Source of the DNA: Ryuthela nishihirai
Lineage: Eukaryota > Arthropoda > Arachnida > Araneae > Heptathelidae
Direction of reading: 5' to 3'
DNA: 64,000 nt
Assembly (NCBI GenBank): GCA_038380435.1
Contig: JAWZYU010000013.1
Span: 67,164,446 to 67,228,445, forward strand
Positions 1 to 10,621 of this stretch are shown piece by piece. Below the pieces are notes generated by a model. It was not told the DNA's origin. It was given only the letters and a program-made list of their open reading frames with translations, and did no database searches. Both the position numbers and the translations under genes were made by a program. Position 1 is the stretch's first letter, and each line of letters starts with the position of its first letter.

Positions 1-436
1 CCGAAAGGTTCGTGAATATTCGGTTTTCATGCTGGAAACAAAGACTTTTGTTCTGCCATCCAGTTCTGCGAAATTCCCTGACGCCGGTTTCAGCAGAGGA
101 CGAGTTTTCGCTTTCGGCATAGAAATTTCGCGACTTGATAGTCGCGGTCAGCATCAAAGGCCACGGGGAAGGTGCATCCTCCCTGCCTCGGCCGCCCTGA
201 CCAATGAGAGACAGCCGCGTTGGCTAACGCGCTGATCTCCGACAGAGGTAGCGGTGATGAGCAACTTTTACAGAAGTGAACCTTTCTTTTGCGATTGTGC
301 CTTCTTCCTTCTTCTTGTCTGAGCTCTCAAAGGCGATGGTCAACTTCTGCAGATAGTGCAAAAGACTCTCTACAGTGCCTCAACCACCGACCAAGCGGCC
401 TAGAGACGATGCTCCAGCAACGATGCATGAAAGAAG
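1..436 (+). promoter_or_regulatory. Candidate GC-rich promoter and first exon
   Basis: This stretch is clearly GC- and CpG-richer than the sequence after about 450. It contains a CCAAT box (gaccaatgag, near 200) and ends in AAG followed by gtaggg, a plausible splice donor at 437-438. No long conserved reading frame is seen; a 68-codon frame at 29-235 has no recognisable domain. The pattern would fit a promoter plus a non-coding first exon of a plus-strand gene whose later exons lie outside the window or are too small to see. This is inference from composition and motifs only. Confidence 0.25.
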
Positions 437-445
437 GTAGGGGTC

Positions 446-864
446 ATTTTCACAATTAAATCTGAGTTATTTTCCACATAAATGCTCTTCTACTGGCCGC
501 TGCCACGTTGTCCCGAACGGGGACCATAGACTGTAAAGACTTTTAGAGCTAGATGCTCGCGCTTTTTTTATGGACTCTGCTAAACATTTTAGTCTCCACC
601 ACTACAAAGGTTACCCTTGATTGAAAAGGGTTGCTTATTTGGAAATTATCCCAAAAGTGGGAAAAGTTGTATGAGTAAAATGTCAAGAAAAGTAACTTTG
701 TAATAAATGTTGTGTTTCAAGTGTTAATTACAAATTATCTCAGTTTTCCATTTGTTAAATGTCAGTTGATTTGAATATTGGGTCAAGGAACTGCCTTATT
801 GGTAGAGAGTAGACGAATCGCGGTCAAAGTGTTGAACCGCCCTAATACTAAAGGGGGGTTTACA
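446..864. other. Unannotated AT-rich stretch
   Basis: No coding frame, terminal repeat or tRNA-like box was recognised. It lies between the GC-rich start and a LINE tail and is probably intergenic or intronic. Confidence 0.4.
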
Positions 865-1300
865 ACATTAGTTACGGTAGTATAGGTGGATCCTCTGTAA
901 ACAAGATAACAGGAAATTTGATGTTTTTTATTCTAGATGCTTAGGCAGTATCTTGGACATTAAGTGGCTTGGCTTTGTAAGTAATGATGAAGTTAGGGAA
1001 AGGAGTCGGCAACCTCCTTTGAGCAGCATATTGTGCAGAGACAGACTACGTTGGTTTGGCCATGTTGCCCATATCCATAACTATAGATTAGGGAATGGGT
1101 TATAAACAGTGTGCCTAAAGGCCGCAGGAAGAGGGGAAGACCTAGGATGTGATGGACAGATAATTTCTTGTTAGAATTCAGCTAACCGTGGCCAGGTGTT
1201 ACAGATGAAGTACAGGACAGACGTGTTTAGAGAACTAAATTGCAGCATCTGCTTGAATCTCCGTACCCCATGGCTGCGTTAGGATGATAATGATGATGAC
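865..1300 (+). mobile_element. 5'-truncated LINE, 3' tail fragment
   Basis: This fragment is collinear with the 3' end of the large LINE at 35340-38912 (about 38480-38912). Shared strings include gtaaacaagataacagg, ttggtttggccatgttgccc and gacctaggatg. It also ends like that element, in a short ATG/ATGA-type tail at about 1283-1300. It keeps only the region coding for the C-terminal end of the LINE protein and is riddled with substitutions. Strong 5' truncation is the expected product of target-primed reverse transcription. Its end abuts another dispersed repeat at 1301. Confidence 0.85.
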
Positions 1301-1590
1301 TGAACAGAAAAATGTAAAAAGTTCCATGTTATTTTTATAGATAATCAGATTCAGAACTCAATAATATCTTTGACGTGATATTTAATGAAAAATATGCCCA
1401 AAAATAAATTAAAAGATCTCAATCTTATCTATCAAAATCTCGATTTTTAACAATATTTGTTCAATATTCAAAGAGTTATGAACACTAATATTTCAGAGGC
1501 TGAAAAAATTGAGTGAAAATTTAATTAAAGCATTAAAGATATCATAGTTGACTCTAGTAGAGTACCTGGTGCATTGCAAGCAGTACTTAT
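1301..1590 (+). repeat. Dispersed repeat, paralogue of 44931-45230
   Basis: This segment can be aligned with 44931-45230 in the same orientation. Shared blocks include agttccatgttattt, caatcttatctatc, caaagagttatga, gtagagtac and ggtgcatt. Divergence is substantial and there are many indels. No coding frame or terminal inverted repeat was recognised in either copy, so the type of element is unknown. Confidence 0.7.
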
Positions 1591-1844
1591 CAGCTTACGA
1601 AAACCTGTTTAATCAACAAAAGTCAATTTTTCCTCCATTATTATTTAAAGAATTCGTTATTGAACGATTGATTTAGGTGTAAATTTGCTAGAATATATTC
1701 AGTTTTGACTTTGAGATTTATTTTGCATAAATACGTCTTGCCATCAAGTGTTTCCAATTTGTTTTCTCAAACTTGAGCGACGTTGGTAAACTGTTAAGTG
1801 GAACACGAAGTTAGAATAAATTAAAAAACCGAATGTAATGTACA

Positions 1845-2084
1845 ATATCCTAATTTCCACAACTCGCCGGTTTTTAACCAAGTGACTTAGAATTTTGCTA
1901 ACTACCCTAGATTTTACCAAGTTGCACAGATTTTGTTAATTTGTATAGATTTTACTAACTCCTCTTAACTTTACCATAAAAAATCCAAATTTTCAGAATT
2001 CACCTGGATTTTCCATCGAATTTTACCAATTCCGATTAACGTCGGGGGGACCCTCCCCTCCATTCCCCCGTAGCTACGCCCTGA
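1845..2084 (-). repeat. Fragment of a DNA-transposon-like repeat ending TACGCCCTG
   Basis: Read on the minus strand it begins cagggcgtagctacggggg, followed by G-rich then C-rich runs and several restatements of an aaaattttac-type motif. A second fragment with a related end lies at 2405-2616. The end resembles the termini of non-autonomous DNA transposons, but the opposite end was not found. Confidence 0.4.
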
Positions 2085-2404
2085 GTGTACATACATGAAA
2101 GACAGAGAAGGATCCTAGAAACTATTTCTAGTTTGTACAGACCTTCTTATTCAAGAAGATAACCTGTAAAGGCAGAAGTCACTGCTGACCACTGCCTCAG
2201 TAACAGATAACACCACACAAACAAGCAACCATGCCATCCCGGACTGGAACACTGACCCCAGCAGTTCCAAAGTCACTACGAAACAATGCGATACCATTGC
2301 GTCAACTAGGTGAAATGTTAGAATGTAACTTTTATAAATGATAAACTCTGCATAATGCATAGGACTTGAAAATAATTCGAAACGAATTGTAAAATTTCGG
2401 AGAG
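2085..2404. other. Unclassified stretch with a short match to 14.3 kb
   Basis: No gene was recognised. Around 2172-2215 the sequence agaagtcactgctgacca and the bases after it match the minus strand around 14340-14400 over roughly 45 bases, so a small dispersed repeat may be present. Confidence 0.3.
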
Positions 2405-2616
2405 TTTTAAAATTATGAAAAAATCATGGTGATGTTGCGAAATCGATGCACTTGGCAAAGCCTCCCCCCACCCTCCACTGAGCGAAAAATCTTGGTACTC
2501 CGTGAAAGAGGTATGTTATGTGAAGATCTTACTTTCTCAGTTGGAAAAATTAGATTTTCGAGTTGTAAAATTATCGTTTTCTCTCCCCACCCAACCATAT
2601 ACCTTCTTACGCCCTG
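2405..2616 (-). repeat. Second TACGCCCTG-ended repeat fragment
   Basis: On the minus strand it starts cagggcgtaagaaggt, then a G-rich run (tgggtggggagag), paralleling the end of the 1845-2084 fragment. It ends just outside the Tc1-like element that starts at 2621. Confidence 0.4.
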
Positions 2617-2770
2617 TGTACACTATCTAATCAAAAGTATCTGGAAACCTCTTCTGAGTAGTGGATAGGCCCATATACGTCACAACCATGTCTAAACAGA
2701 CATAAAAGGACGCGCATGACCTGTCAAACCTCACACACACCAGTGTTTCTCAAATATACAGTTTTTTTTT

Positions 2771-3985
2771 TCTTCCCGGGTTTTTCCGAAACTTTCCCGC
2801 AAAAATTTACTGATTCCTGGAATCCCGAATGGTTGTATAAATTCAGAAAAGTCTACTTTTATGCTTATTTATTTAAAAAATAAACAATTTGCAGGAAACA
2901 AGGAAAGACCAGAACATTATATTTCTTTATTTACAAGTAAAATGAATTTCTTAGGGAAAAAAATAAAAAATTAACTTTCTTTTAAAAAATGAGAACTTTT
3001 TATTTAAAATTTCGACATTTACGATCAGAAATAAATTTTTTATGTATTTTGATAATAACTCTTTAAAAAATACAAAGCAGAAGTACTCCTATCACTAAGG
3101 CTAATTTTCAACTTTGTGATAAATAAACGGACTGCAGTAATTCTCCTCTAATTCAACACAAGTCGGTGGAATGGTTGTTAGTGAATCAATTAAACGCATA
3201 ATGTTGGAAGCTCTGTCCCCAGTTGCCTCGAATAATTTAAATTCTTCCTCCAAAAGCAGGCCTAAACACTGTTTGTGATCCTGAGAAAAAGTTGCAGATT
3301 GCACAGGTTTTGTCTTAGATTGAATCGCTGCTTCTAACTTGTCTCTCAATGTCATGGGATGCGCAATTTCTTGATTTTCTTCATCTACTGATTGTGTAGA
3401 GTTGGGACTAGATGAAAATTCGTCTTCTTTGAAAACGCTCATCATTGTCATCTTAGTAAATTTAAATAATGATTCTTTGTTAGGAAACGATGGAAGGGCC
3501 AGGAGTCACTGCAGAATTCACATACATTTTCCTGGTATTTAAATACTGAAGCAGGCGAACCAAAGTGATATTCTTTCTCTCATTAATCCATTTTATAAGA
3601 GATGATTTAATCTTCTTGGCAAATTCTGACAAAAGTCAGAATTTGCCACGAATTGACGCTGTTGTAACTCATTAACAATGAAAGCAAATACTCCATCAGC
3701 AGTTAACAGAGTTGCATCACGGCTGCATAATTTCTCTGCACCAATTTTTACTGACTGTAGGGTTGAAACAATATTTTACAGGACAACAAACTCTTTATTA
3801 AAATTTGCTTTTCTTTGACATCAATTAATGCTTTAGAAACTGCTACTCTTGTTTCTAAAAATCTCCCAATCCTACCCAAGAAACTGTCCCAATGAATTTT
3901 CGAATCATCATATTACATTAAAAAATAAATTTAAGACAATTTAATATTCCCGGTGAATTTCCTGGGATTTTTTAATTCCCGTGAG
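2771..3985 (-). mobile_element. hAT-like element nested in the Tc1-like element
   Basis: The insert is bounded by matching C/G-rich ends: cttcccgggtttttcc on the left and, read inward on the right, aaaatcccaggaaattc. It carries a minus-strand hAT transposase relic. The exact ends and the expected 8-bp target duplication could not be fixed by eye. Because it interrupts the Tc1-like element between its left terminal repeat and its transposase, it arrived later. Confidence 0.65.
3105..3930 (-). pseudogene. hAT transposase relic, C-terminal half
   Basis: The last 116 codons (3101-3451) are open and end with a string around IPPTCVELEENYCSPF. This fits the hAT dimerisation-domain pattern (IP-TS-E-ER-FS) with the usual serine/arginine positions eroded. 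Upstream, in shifted frames, are pieces such as RFLETRVAVSKALID and CRDATLLTADGVFAF, which resemble the region before that domain. Frameshifts and stops separate the pieces. In intact elements the family cuts and pastes DNA with an RNase H-like fold; here the catalytic core cannot be assembled. Confidence 0.65.
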
Positions 3986-4055
3986 TTTAAAAACCGATAG
4001 AAACATGCAGGATCCTCGGAAAGAAGTCCTCTAATAGACACGTATGAACACGAGA

Positions 4056-5057
4056 ATGAGCTATAAGACAGAGCTCAGTGACTTTCAATGTCTCATGGTC
4101 ATAGGATTACACCTTAGAAATAAGTCAGCTCACGACATTTTCGCTCTTCTGCAGCTGCCCTGATCAACTGTAAGTGATGTTATTGTGACGTGGAAACGCA
4201 AGGAACAACAACAGTGCAAATGCCACCCGGTAGGCGACTAAAATGACAGAGCCGGACCGCCGAGTGCTGGAGCGGGTGGTTCGACAAAATTGCCTGTCGT
4301 CGGTTTCAATACTCACCACCGAGTTCCAAAATGCCTCTGGAAGTATCCCCAGCACCACAACAGTTCGTTGCAAACTGCTGAAAATGGTTTCCATGGTTTA
4401 GTTTTCAAGTCAACGCCAAGCATCGGTTGGAGTGGTGTAAAGCATGGTGCCAATGGATTCTTGAACAGTGAGGCCATATTCTCTAGAGTGATGAATCACG
4501 TTTCACCATCTGGCAATCCGACGGACGAGTTTGGGTGTGGAGGATGCCAAATGAATGCTTACTTCCTGACTGTGTTGGGCCAACTTGAAGTTTGGTGGAG
4601 GAGGAATCATGCTTTGGGGCTGTTTTATAAGGTTCGGGCTGGGTCCCTTATTTCCAGTGAACGAGACTTTGAACGCCGCAGCCTATAATGACATTCTCAA
4701 CAATTCTGTGCTTCCAACATTAGGGCGACAGTTCGGTGAAGATCCTTTCCTGTACCAACATGATATTGCCCCAGTCCAAAAAGTGAAGACCTGCAGGAAT
4801 CTTTTGATGAAATGGGTATGGAAGAACTTGACTGGGCTGTACAGAACCCTGATTTCAACCCCGTGGAACACCTTGAGGATGAATTGGAACGACGATTGGC
4901 AGCCAAGCTGAATTGCCCGACATCAGTGACTAGCCTCACTAATACTCTTGTGGCAGAATGGCAGGCAATTCCCGCAGCAATGTACCAAAATCTAGTGGAA
5001 AGGCTTCTCCACAGAATGGAGGCTGTGATTGCAGGAAACGGTGGACAAACGCAATAT
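4056..5057 (+). pseudogene. Tc1-like transposase relic (DD34E type)
   Basis: The probable start ATG is at 4056 (MSYKTELSDFQ, then an HTH-like LRNKSAHDIFALLQLP). The frame then breaks repeatedly. All three catalytic positions can still be seen, in different frames: SDESRF near 4488, YQHDIAP near 4753, and [10 protein letters not shown] near 4860. A middle block, [13 protein letters not shown], is typical of the family. The C-terminal piece ends near 5057, shortly before the right terminal repeat. It is inactive because of frameshifts and in-frame stops. Confidence 0.9.
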
Positions 5058-5124
5058 TAATTCCTTTGCTATTACCGAGAGATTGTAGATGAGCGAGTGT
5101 GTGGATACTTTTGATCATATAGTG

Positions 5125-5450
5125 TATGTGTACAAAGCCGGATTGGGGGGGGGGGTGAGAAGCAAGGGGCCACAGCGCCCCTTGAATGCAGTATTTGTAA
5201 TGCGTTACATGAACAGGTATTGCATGTCTACCTAGATTCTATTGAAGGATTATCATCGTATCGATCGTTTCATTTCATTCTTGACACGTGTCTGTAGATT
5301 TGCACTCGTTCCTCCGAAATTAACGAGTTACGAACTGTTCGAACGCTAGTTAAACTTGTCATTGCATGTTAAAAACAAAGGTTCTATGATTATTTGTCTC
5401 TTCGCTGGTGGCGTGTAACGTTTGGTTTGAAAAATCTGTGCGTTGTTGCT
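5125..5450. other. Spacer with a poly-G run
   Basis: A run of about ten G lies near 5145, and otherwise mixed AT-rich sequence separates the Tc1-like element from the mariner relic. The left terminal repeat of the mariner element should lie here, but I could not pair it with anything on the right. Confidence 0.3.
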
Positions 5451-6560
5451 ATGGAGCCTACTGAAGATGGGGGAAAGATTTTACATTTTCACAAGAATGT
5501 TGGGGATGATACGATAAAAATTCATTCCGATTTATCACAAGTATATGGGAATCATACCTGTTCATATGACACTGTCACTGGATGGATGTGCAAATTCAGA
5601 GAAGAACGATAAAGCTTTGAAACCTCCCTCGTGCAGGAAGACTGGAAGAGGCCGTGAACGAGAGAACCATCGCTGCTGTTCGTTAACTCATTAAGGAATA
5701 TTCACACATAACAGTTCAGATAATAAGTTTAGATATCAATGTATCGATTGGTAGTGTGAAAACAATTTTTCGTCAACATTTAAAGTTCCAAAAGTCCAAG
5801 AAACTGACAGAGTAACAAAAAAGAGCTAGAGACAACTCCTGCAAGAAGAAGCCAGCAATGTAGAAACCTAGTGGCTCAAAAGGTTAACAGATATTGTCAC
5901 AGTTGATGAGACGTTGTTTTATTACTATACCATACCCAGAAAGTTCGACAACTATGTTTGGGCTATCGAAAGATGAACCAAGTCCCACAATTCTCCAAAA
6001 TATATTTCCTTCAAGGAAGAGAATGTTTAGGATTTTTTTCATTTCCCAAGGAGTGGTAGCCGTGACACTACTTGAAAAAATGACTTTAAATGGCCAATAT
6101 TACACCAATATTGTTTTGTCCAAAATGGTTAAGGAGATGAAGGAACAGCGTCCAACAACAGGCGTATCAAGTTTCTCCATTTTCACGATAATGCCAGTGC
6201 TCACAAAACCCAAAATGGTGTGGCCTATTCGAAGCAGGAAAAAAAATCAAACAGCTACCACATCCAGCATATTCATCCGATCTTGCACCATGCAATTTCT
6301 GGTTGTTTGCAAAAATTAAAAAGGAACTTGTTGGGAAGTCTTTTTTAAGGTTCTTGAAAAATGTGTTCATTCAGAGTTGTGGAATATTCCCCCAACAGAA
6401 GTATCACGAAGCGTTCCAAAATTGGCGTAGACGTCTGCAACTTTGCATAGATGCTGGAGGGGAGTATTTGAAGGACTGTAAAAGTTTTGATGAGGTACGT
6501 GCAATGGGTTTTGTTCTGCAGATGCATGTCAAAGAAATATTTGACCCCCCCCCCCATTGA
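5451..6560 (+). pseudogene. mariner-like transposase relic (DD34D type)
   Basis: The ATG at 5451 opens an HTH-type N-terminus (VYGNHTCSYDTVTGWMCKF), which is the mariner family's paired-like domain region. Downstream, in broken frames, are IVTVDET (first catalytic Asp, about 5893), a region near 6180 read as HFHDNASAH (second Asp), and SSDLAPCNFWLF near 6272 (the family's PHPPYSPDLAPSD motif). The C-terminal part, from KIKKELVGKSF to FDEVRAMGF, is open to 6560. Several stops and frameshifts make it a pseudogene. Terminal repeats were not identified. Confidence 0.85.
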
Positions 6561-7288
6561 CACAGTATCATGCATGATATCAATTCTTCGTTTCCAGACA
6601 CCTCACGTTCTCTACACATCAGATGGTCTAGTCGTGGAGGTTGTAAATATCTCTTGTACTTTCAAACATTGTGCCAGCTCTGTGCTGCTCGTGACGGCAA
6701 ATGTCTAAACATTTGCGTGCCTAATGTTTATTAAGGGTCCCCTGGTACATATCCAACGCAATATGATTGTATGCCATAATGCTTTTTGCTGAATATCAAT
6801 AGATACTTTTAAGCAGTGTGTTTACAACGAGAATGAAAATTGAATATATACTCTGTGCAATGTACGTGTCTACCTAGAATTAACAGATGTATTATAATGT
6901 TATTCAACATGTCAGCTCAACGGGACAACATATGAAATTCATCACATTTCCAGGGGGGAAAAACGTGGTATCCGCAGTAGATAAAATGTCTCAACCCACA
7001 TTATGTCGAAGTTTACTAAGTAGATTATTCATCCTCTCTCTGATTCGGTCTACCTTACTGGTCGTGATATCACGACCCTCCAGTATGCTTTCCTGGGTTC
7101 AGCTGGTGGCAGAGCAATTTGCTATAAGCACTGTAGTTAGTTACAGGCAGTTATGGAAGGTTGATTAATGCATGCAATGAGACAAATATATCAAATGCTT
7201 GGAAAGCACACGCCGGGGGGTTAATTTAATATATAACGCATTAGGGGCAGCAGCGTGACTAGGATGGCTCACACACATAGTGTCATCA
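6561..7288. other. Unannotated stretch
   Basis: A poly-C run just before it and short open frames occur, but no domain, splice pattern or repeat was recognised. Confidence 0.3.
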
Positions 7289-7364
7289 CGAAGGGTTAGA
7301 CACCATCAAACGGGTAACACTGGAATTCTCCAGTGTTACCCGTTTGATGGTGTCTAACCCTTCG
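7289..7364. repeat. Perfect palindrome, 36-bp arms and 4-base loop
   Basis: The left arm 7289-7324 is exactly complementary to the right arm 7329-7364, with loop attc. The arm begins cgaagggttagacaccatca. Part of the arm, tgatggtgtctaaccct, appears a third time at about 7420, as a direct repeat of the right arm. The hairpin could be a transposon footprint, a processed fold-back, or an assembly fold-back artefact. Confidence 0.95.
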
Positions 7365-8407
7365 TAATACATTCGTCGCTTGAGACCTTCAAAATCCGTC
7401 ATCAAGGCCTTCGTCGTCTGATGGTGTCTAACCCTGATCAAATACTAAGAGATAATTGTTTCAACTGCAAAACTGCGAATCATTCGGAGGGATGCAATTA
7501 CCCTAATGAACATTCTATTAACGAAATGATTGTTGGCTGGAGACTTGCAGTTACAGGAGTTATTGCATACCATTCATCGTGCTGGTTGCTTCGGATCAAG
7601 GCCATTCGTCGAGTGCCCCTATAGTGCGACCAAGCACACGAAACATGACAATAGATCTCGAAGGACGATACCAGATATTTCTAGCTCTATGCTAAGACTC
7701 CGTGTATCACCAACTACGGTGGTTACATGTTGTAGCAATGGTGTCTCCATTACACCGTTTCTTCTATGATTAAATTATTGTATTGCTCTTTAACATGCAT
7801 CACTTCATTGGCATTTGATCACCTATCTATCACCACATTTGCACACTCTTATTCACTCCTTCTAAGCAAGGTTATTTCATTCCTTTGAGAGTGATTTCAA
7901 CTCAATGCTTATTAAGAGAAATTCATTTTTCAACACTTACTGATGTTAAAATTCATACGATATCTTCGATTTTGTTATTGATATTTACACCTAGCATCTT
8001 TCCCCACAGTTGCTTCGGTTTGAAGCTCTGTAAAATATATAGTAGATGACATTCCGCATGTCTGGAGCTTTCATTGGCATAAAATAATTACAACTGATTC
8101 CTCCCCTCTTGTAAAATATTTCTCCCCCTTTCTCAGAGGATGAAAGAAGTGGACTAATTTTGAAATATAGTACGATACTCCCCAAGTCAGAAATTTACAA
8201 ACCAAAAAGCATTATTGCTTCACCCAGAAAAACGAACTTTTCATATGATTTCGTACCCAGCAGAGTCCTCGGATGAAATCTGATAGATAATTTTATAGCA
8301 AAATAAAATGAAATATGAGACATTATATATGGCAGATTTAAGTTTTGCAAAAAAAGTTTTTAATGCATTATTTAAAACATTTAATACTTAAACTATTTTA
8401 TGGGATA
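7365..8407. other. Unannotated stretch
   Basis: Apart from the third copy of the palindrome arm near 7420, I recognise nothing. A 79-codon frame at 7530-7769 has no known motif. Confidence 0.3.
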
Positions 8408-8539
8408 CACTGAGATGCCAGTTTATTAGTTACATAACCCCTCGTCACATAAATGGTTCATTCCAACACGTAATACGTCACCATGACTGCAGTGCGTGGT
8501 ATAATAAGGTAGATCAGCTCTACTAGCATAAGTTAGAGT

Positions 8540-9440
8540 TGGATTGAGCGTCAGAAAGGGCAAAACGAGCTACCTGAGCGACTTTGGATGTGGCCTGTGG
8601 TGTTAGGCTTTGGGTTCCATCTTCTCCCAACCGGCAGTTCTCCTGGCCTTTTCATGCACAACCGTTTCAAGGGTTTGCCAAGAATGGTGCAAAATACCAG
8701 CGATCGGCGATCCTGTGAACTAAAACAGCTTGTGGATCAGAGAGATTAAAGGAGACTGGCGAAAATCGTGCAAGCGAACAGATGGGCCACAATCGGGTAA
8801 GCAAAATTAAGCATTGGTGTGCAGAAGGTCATCTCCGAACACACCATGTATCGGACCTTGTCGCGAATGGGATAAAATAGCCGATGACATGTGGTGTGTC
8901 AGCGAAGCCCACAAAAGCGCGTTTCCAGTGGGCGCAGAAGCATCTGCACTGGACCATTGAGGATTGGAAACAGGTAGCCTCGTTGGATGAATCCAGGCTC
9001 CTTCTGCATCATGCTGATGGAAGGATCAGAATTTGGCGCAAGCAACATGAGGACATGGAGCCATCTTGTCTGGTGTCAACAGTACAAGCCGGTGGTGTCG
9101 GTGTGATGGTGTGGGGGATGTTTTCCTATGCACACATTAGGCCACCCGATACGCATTGAAGGACATCCAAAGACCATAGCTTATTTGAACATCGTTTCTG
9201 ATTAAGTTCATATTTTCTTGGTTATAGTTTACCCCCATTCGGATGAACACGGTCAGCATGATAATACACTGTTTACAATGCAGGTATCGTCACAGAATGT
9301 TTCCAGAGCTACGCCGACGAGTTTTCTTTGCTTCATTGTCCTGCACAGTTCCCAGATCTAAACCCTATCAAACATCTTTGGAATGAGTAAGTAAGTGCTG
9401 TTTGCAACAAGACTGCGCCGCAGTTCAATTTGCAGCAACT
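8540..9440 (+). pseudogene. Tc1-like transposase relic with mutated catalytic Glu
   Basis: The best piece is open at 8884-9159: it runs from FQWAQKHLHWTIEDW through SLDESRLLLHHADGR (first Asp) to GVGVMVWGMFS. The second Asp is recognisable as QHDNTLF near 9258 in another frame. The third block reads DLNPIKHLWNE near 9358, so the catalytic Glu of NPIEHLW is Lys here. Frameshifts and stops interrupt the rest. The N-terminal HTH part before 8880 is poorly preserved. Confidence 0.88.
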
Positions 9441-9444
9441 GCAA

Positions 9445-9596
9445 AACACAATCATTTCCGCATGGTACAACATTCGTCCACGATACAATCATAATTTTCG
9501 TATGGTACAACATTCGTGCATGACACAATAATTTCTGTATGATGTAACATTCGTGCACGGCACAATTATTTCCGCATGGTATGTACAACATTCGTT
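9445..9596 (+). repeat. Short tandem repeat inside the Tc1-like element
   Basis: About four imperfect copies of a 35-40 bp unit (core acaat.attt..gtatggtacaacattcgt) lie downstream of the NPIKHLW block. They look like a local amplification of the transposase 3' coding end. Confidence 0.8.
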
Positions 9597-9713
9597 TTCA
9601 ACGCATCCATATCTTATACTTTCCCTGAGCCGACGAATTCGGGCTGTTCTGAAGGCCGAAGGAGACGCAACACGCTGTTAGGTAGGTGTACGTAATAAAC
9701 TGGCATTTCAGTG

Positions 9714-10572
9714 TAAGCGTTTATCGATATAAATATCATTTTAATGAAATATAAGAAAAAATACACAATTTTCAAATCGCGTTAATTGTAGTCACGTTCG
9801 ACATGATTTCTTCTTCGCTTCCTAAAGCCTTCATTTCAACAAAAATCCTCATATTCCTCTCATACTCTTTCGAACGACTTCAATTTCAACAAAGCACCTC
9901 GTGTCTTCCTCGAGTTATTTACCATTTTATGAAACAATGGCTTTATCACGCGAAAGCAGAAAGAACTTTTTTGAAATATTTCCCCTTTGAAACAGAAAAA
10001 CTATCATTACAGCAAATACTTTTAGCAATTGCCAATCTGTGAATTTTCAGAAATTCAAACTAGTTTACCACAGTTTTGTTTCAGTCCAGTATATCAGATT
10101 AGTCGAAAGAAATCTGTTTTTTTTTCTTTTAGTTGTAATTCCCAAGTTAATAGATATTATACAGATACATCCCAAAAAGGTTCTTAGAATTAAAAGTCGT
10201 CATCTTAAAATTAAAAGCTGACTGTCACCCACCCAAGAAAGTTTCCTCTTTCTTTATGAGCTCTCCATGACATGCTTACACCTTTGCTATTATTTCTTGT
10301 TGACATAATTATTTTCATAGTTACGTGTAACGAATTTGTTCCGAGAACATTATTCGTTAAATAATGACTAAAGTTCGCATCGCATTAGCGAAAACAACGT
10401 AAAACTAAGAAAGTTATTACGACAAGTCTCATATGGTATCCCTTGCAAAATGACGGCTGAGGATACTTAACACTCTTATTACATGCATTTGTAAAGAGCT
10501 GGTGCGTGTCTGTCTGGCCACTAGTTAAGAGCCATTCTGTGGCTGGAGGTGTTCTTCCGTTTCTTCTTCACC
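9714..10572. other. Unannotated AT-rich stretch
   Basis: Open frames of 60-80 codons at 9803-10221 show no recognisable domain and are what AT-rich random sequence would give. Confidence 0.3.
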
Positions 10573-10621
10573 ATGTGGAACCCGGTATTCTCTTCCGTTT
10601 CGATTCATCAAGCAGTTGTGG
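10573..10621 (+). CDS. Candidate first coding exon (16 codons plus one base)
   Basis: ATG at 10573 sits in a favourable context (ttcaccATGtgg) and reads MWNPVFSSVSIHQAVV. It then meets GTGG followed by gtaaggc, a good splice donor (GT at 10622-10623). The preceding 60 bases are pyrimidine-rich, and the patch is less AT-rich than its surroundings. Without the next exon this cannot be told from chance. Confidence 0.2.

Larger units (their letters stand above)
2621..5124 (+). mobile_element. Tc1-like DNA transposon (family 1), interrupted by a hAT element
   Basis: The left end CACTATCTAATCAAAAG and the right end, read inward from 5124 (CACTATATGATCAAAAG), are terminal inverted repeats. TA flanks both sides (2619-2620 and 5125-5126), as expected for Tc1/mariner insertion. 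The span is about 2.5 kb, too long for this family, because a hAT-like element of about 1.2 kb occupies roughly 2771-3985. The transposase gene at 4056-5057 is broken, so the copy cannot mobilise itself. Confidence 0.9.
8408..9713 (+). mobile_element. Tc1-like DNA transposon (family 2)
   Basis: The left end CACTGAGATGCCAGTTTATT and the right end read inward (CACTGAAATGCCAGTTTATT) form terminal inverted repeats flanked by TA (8406-8407 and 9714-9715). The length, 1306 bp, is normal for a Tc1-like element apart from a small internal tandem repeat. The terminal sequence differs from the element at 2621, so this is a separate family. Confidence 0.92.

Noticed and set aside
3101..3451. 116-codon minus frame as an intact host gene
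   Set aside because: Its end matches the hAT dimerisation domain pattern and it lies within a decayed element.
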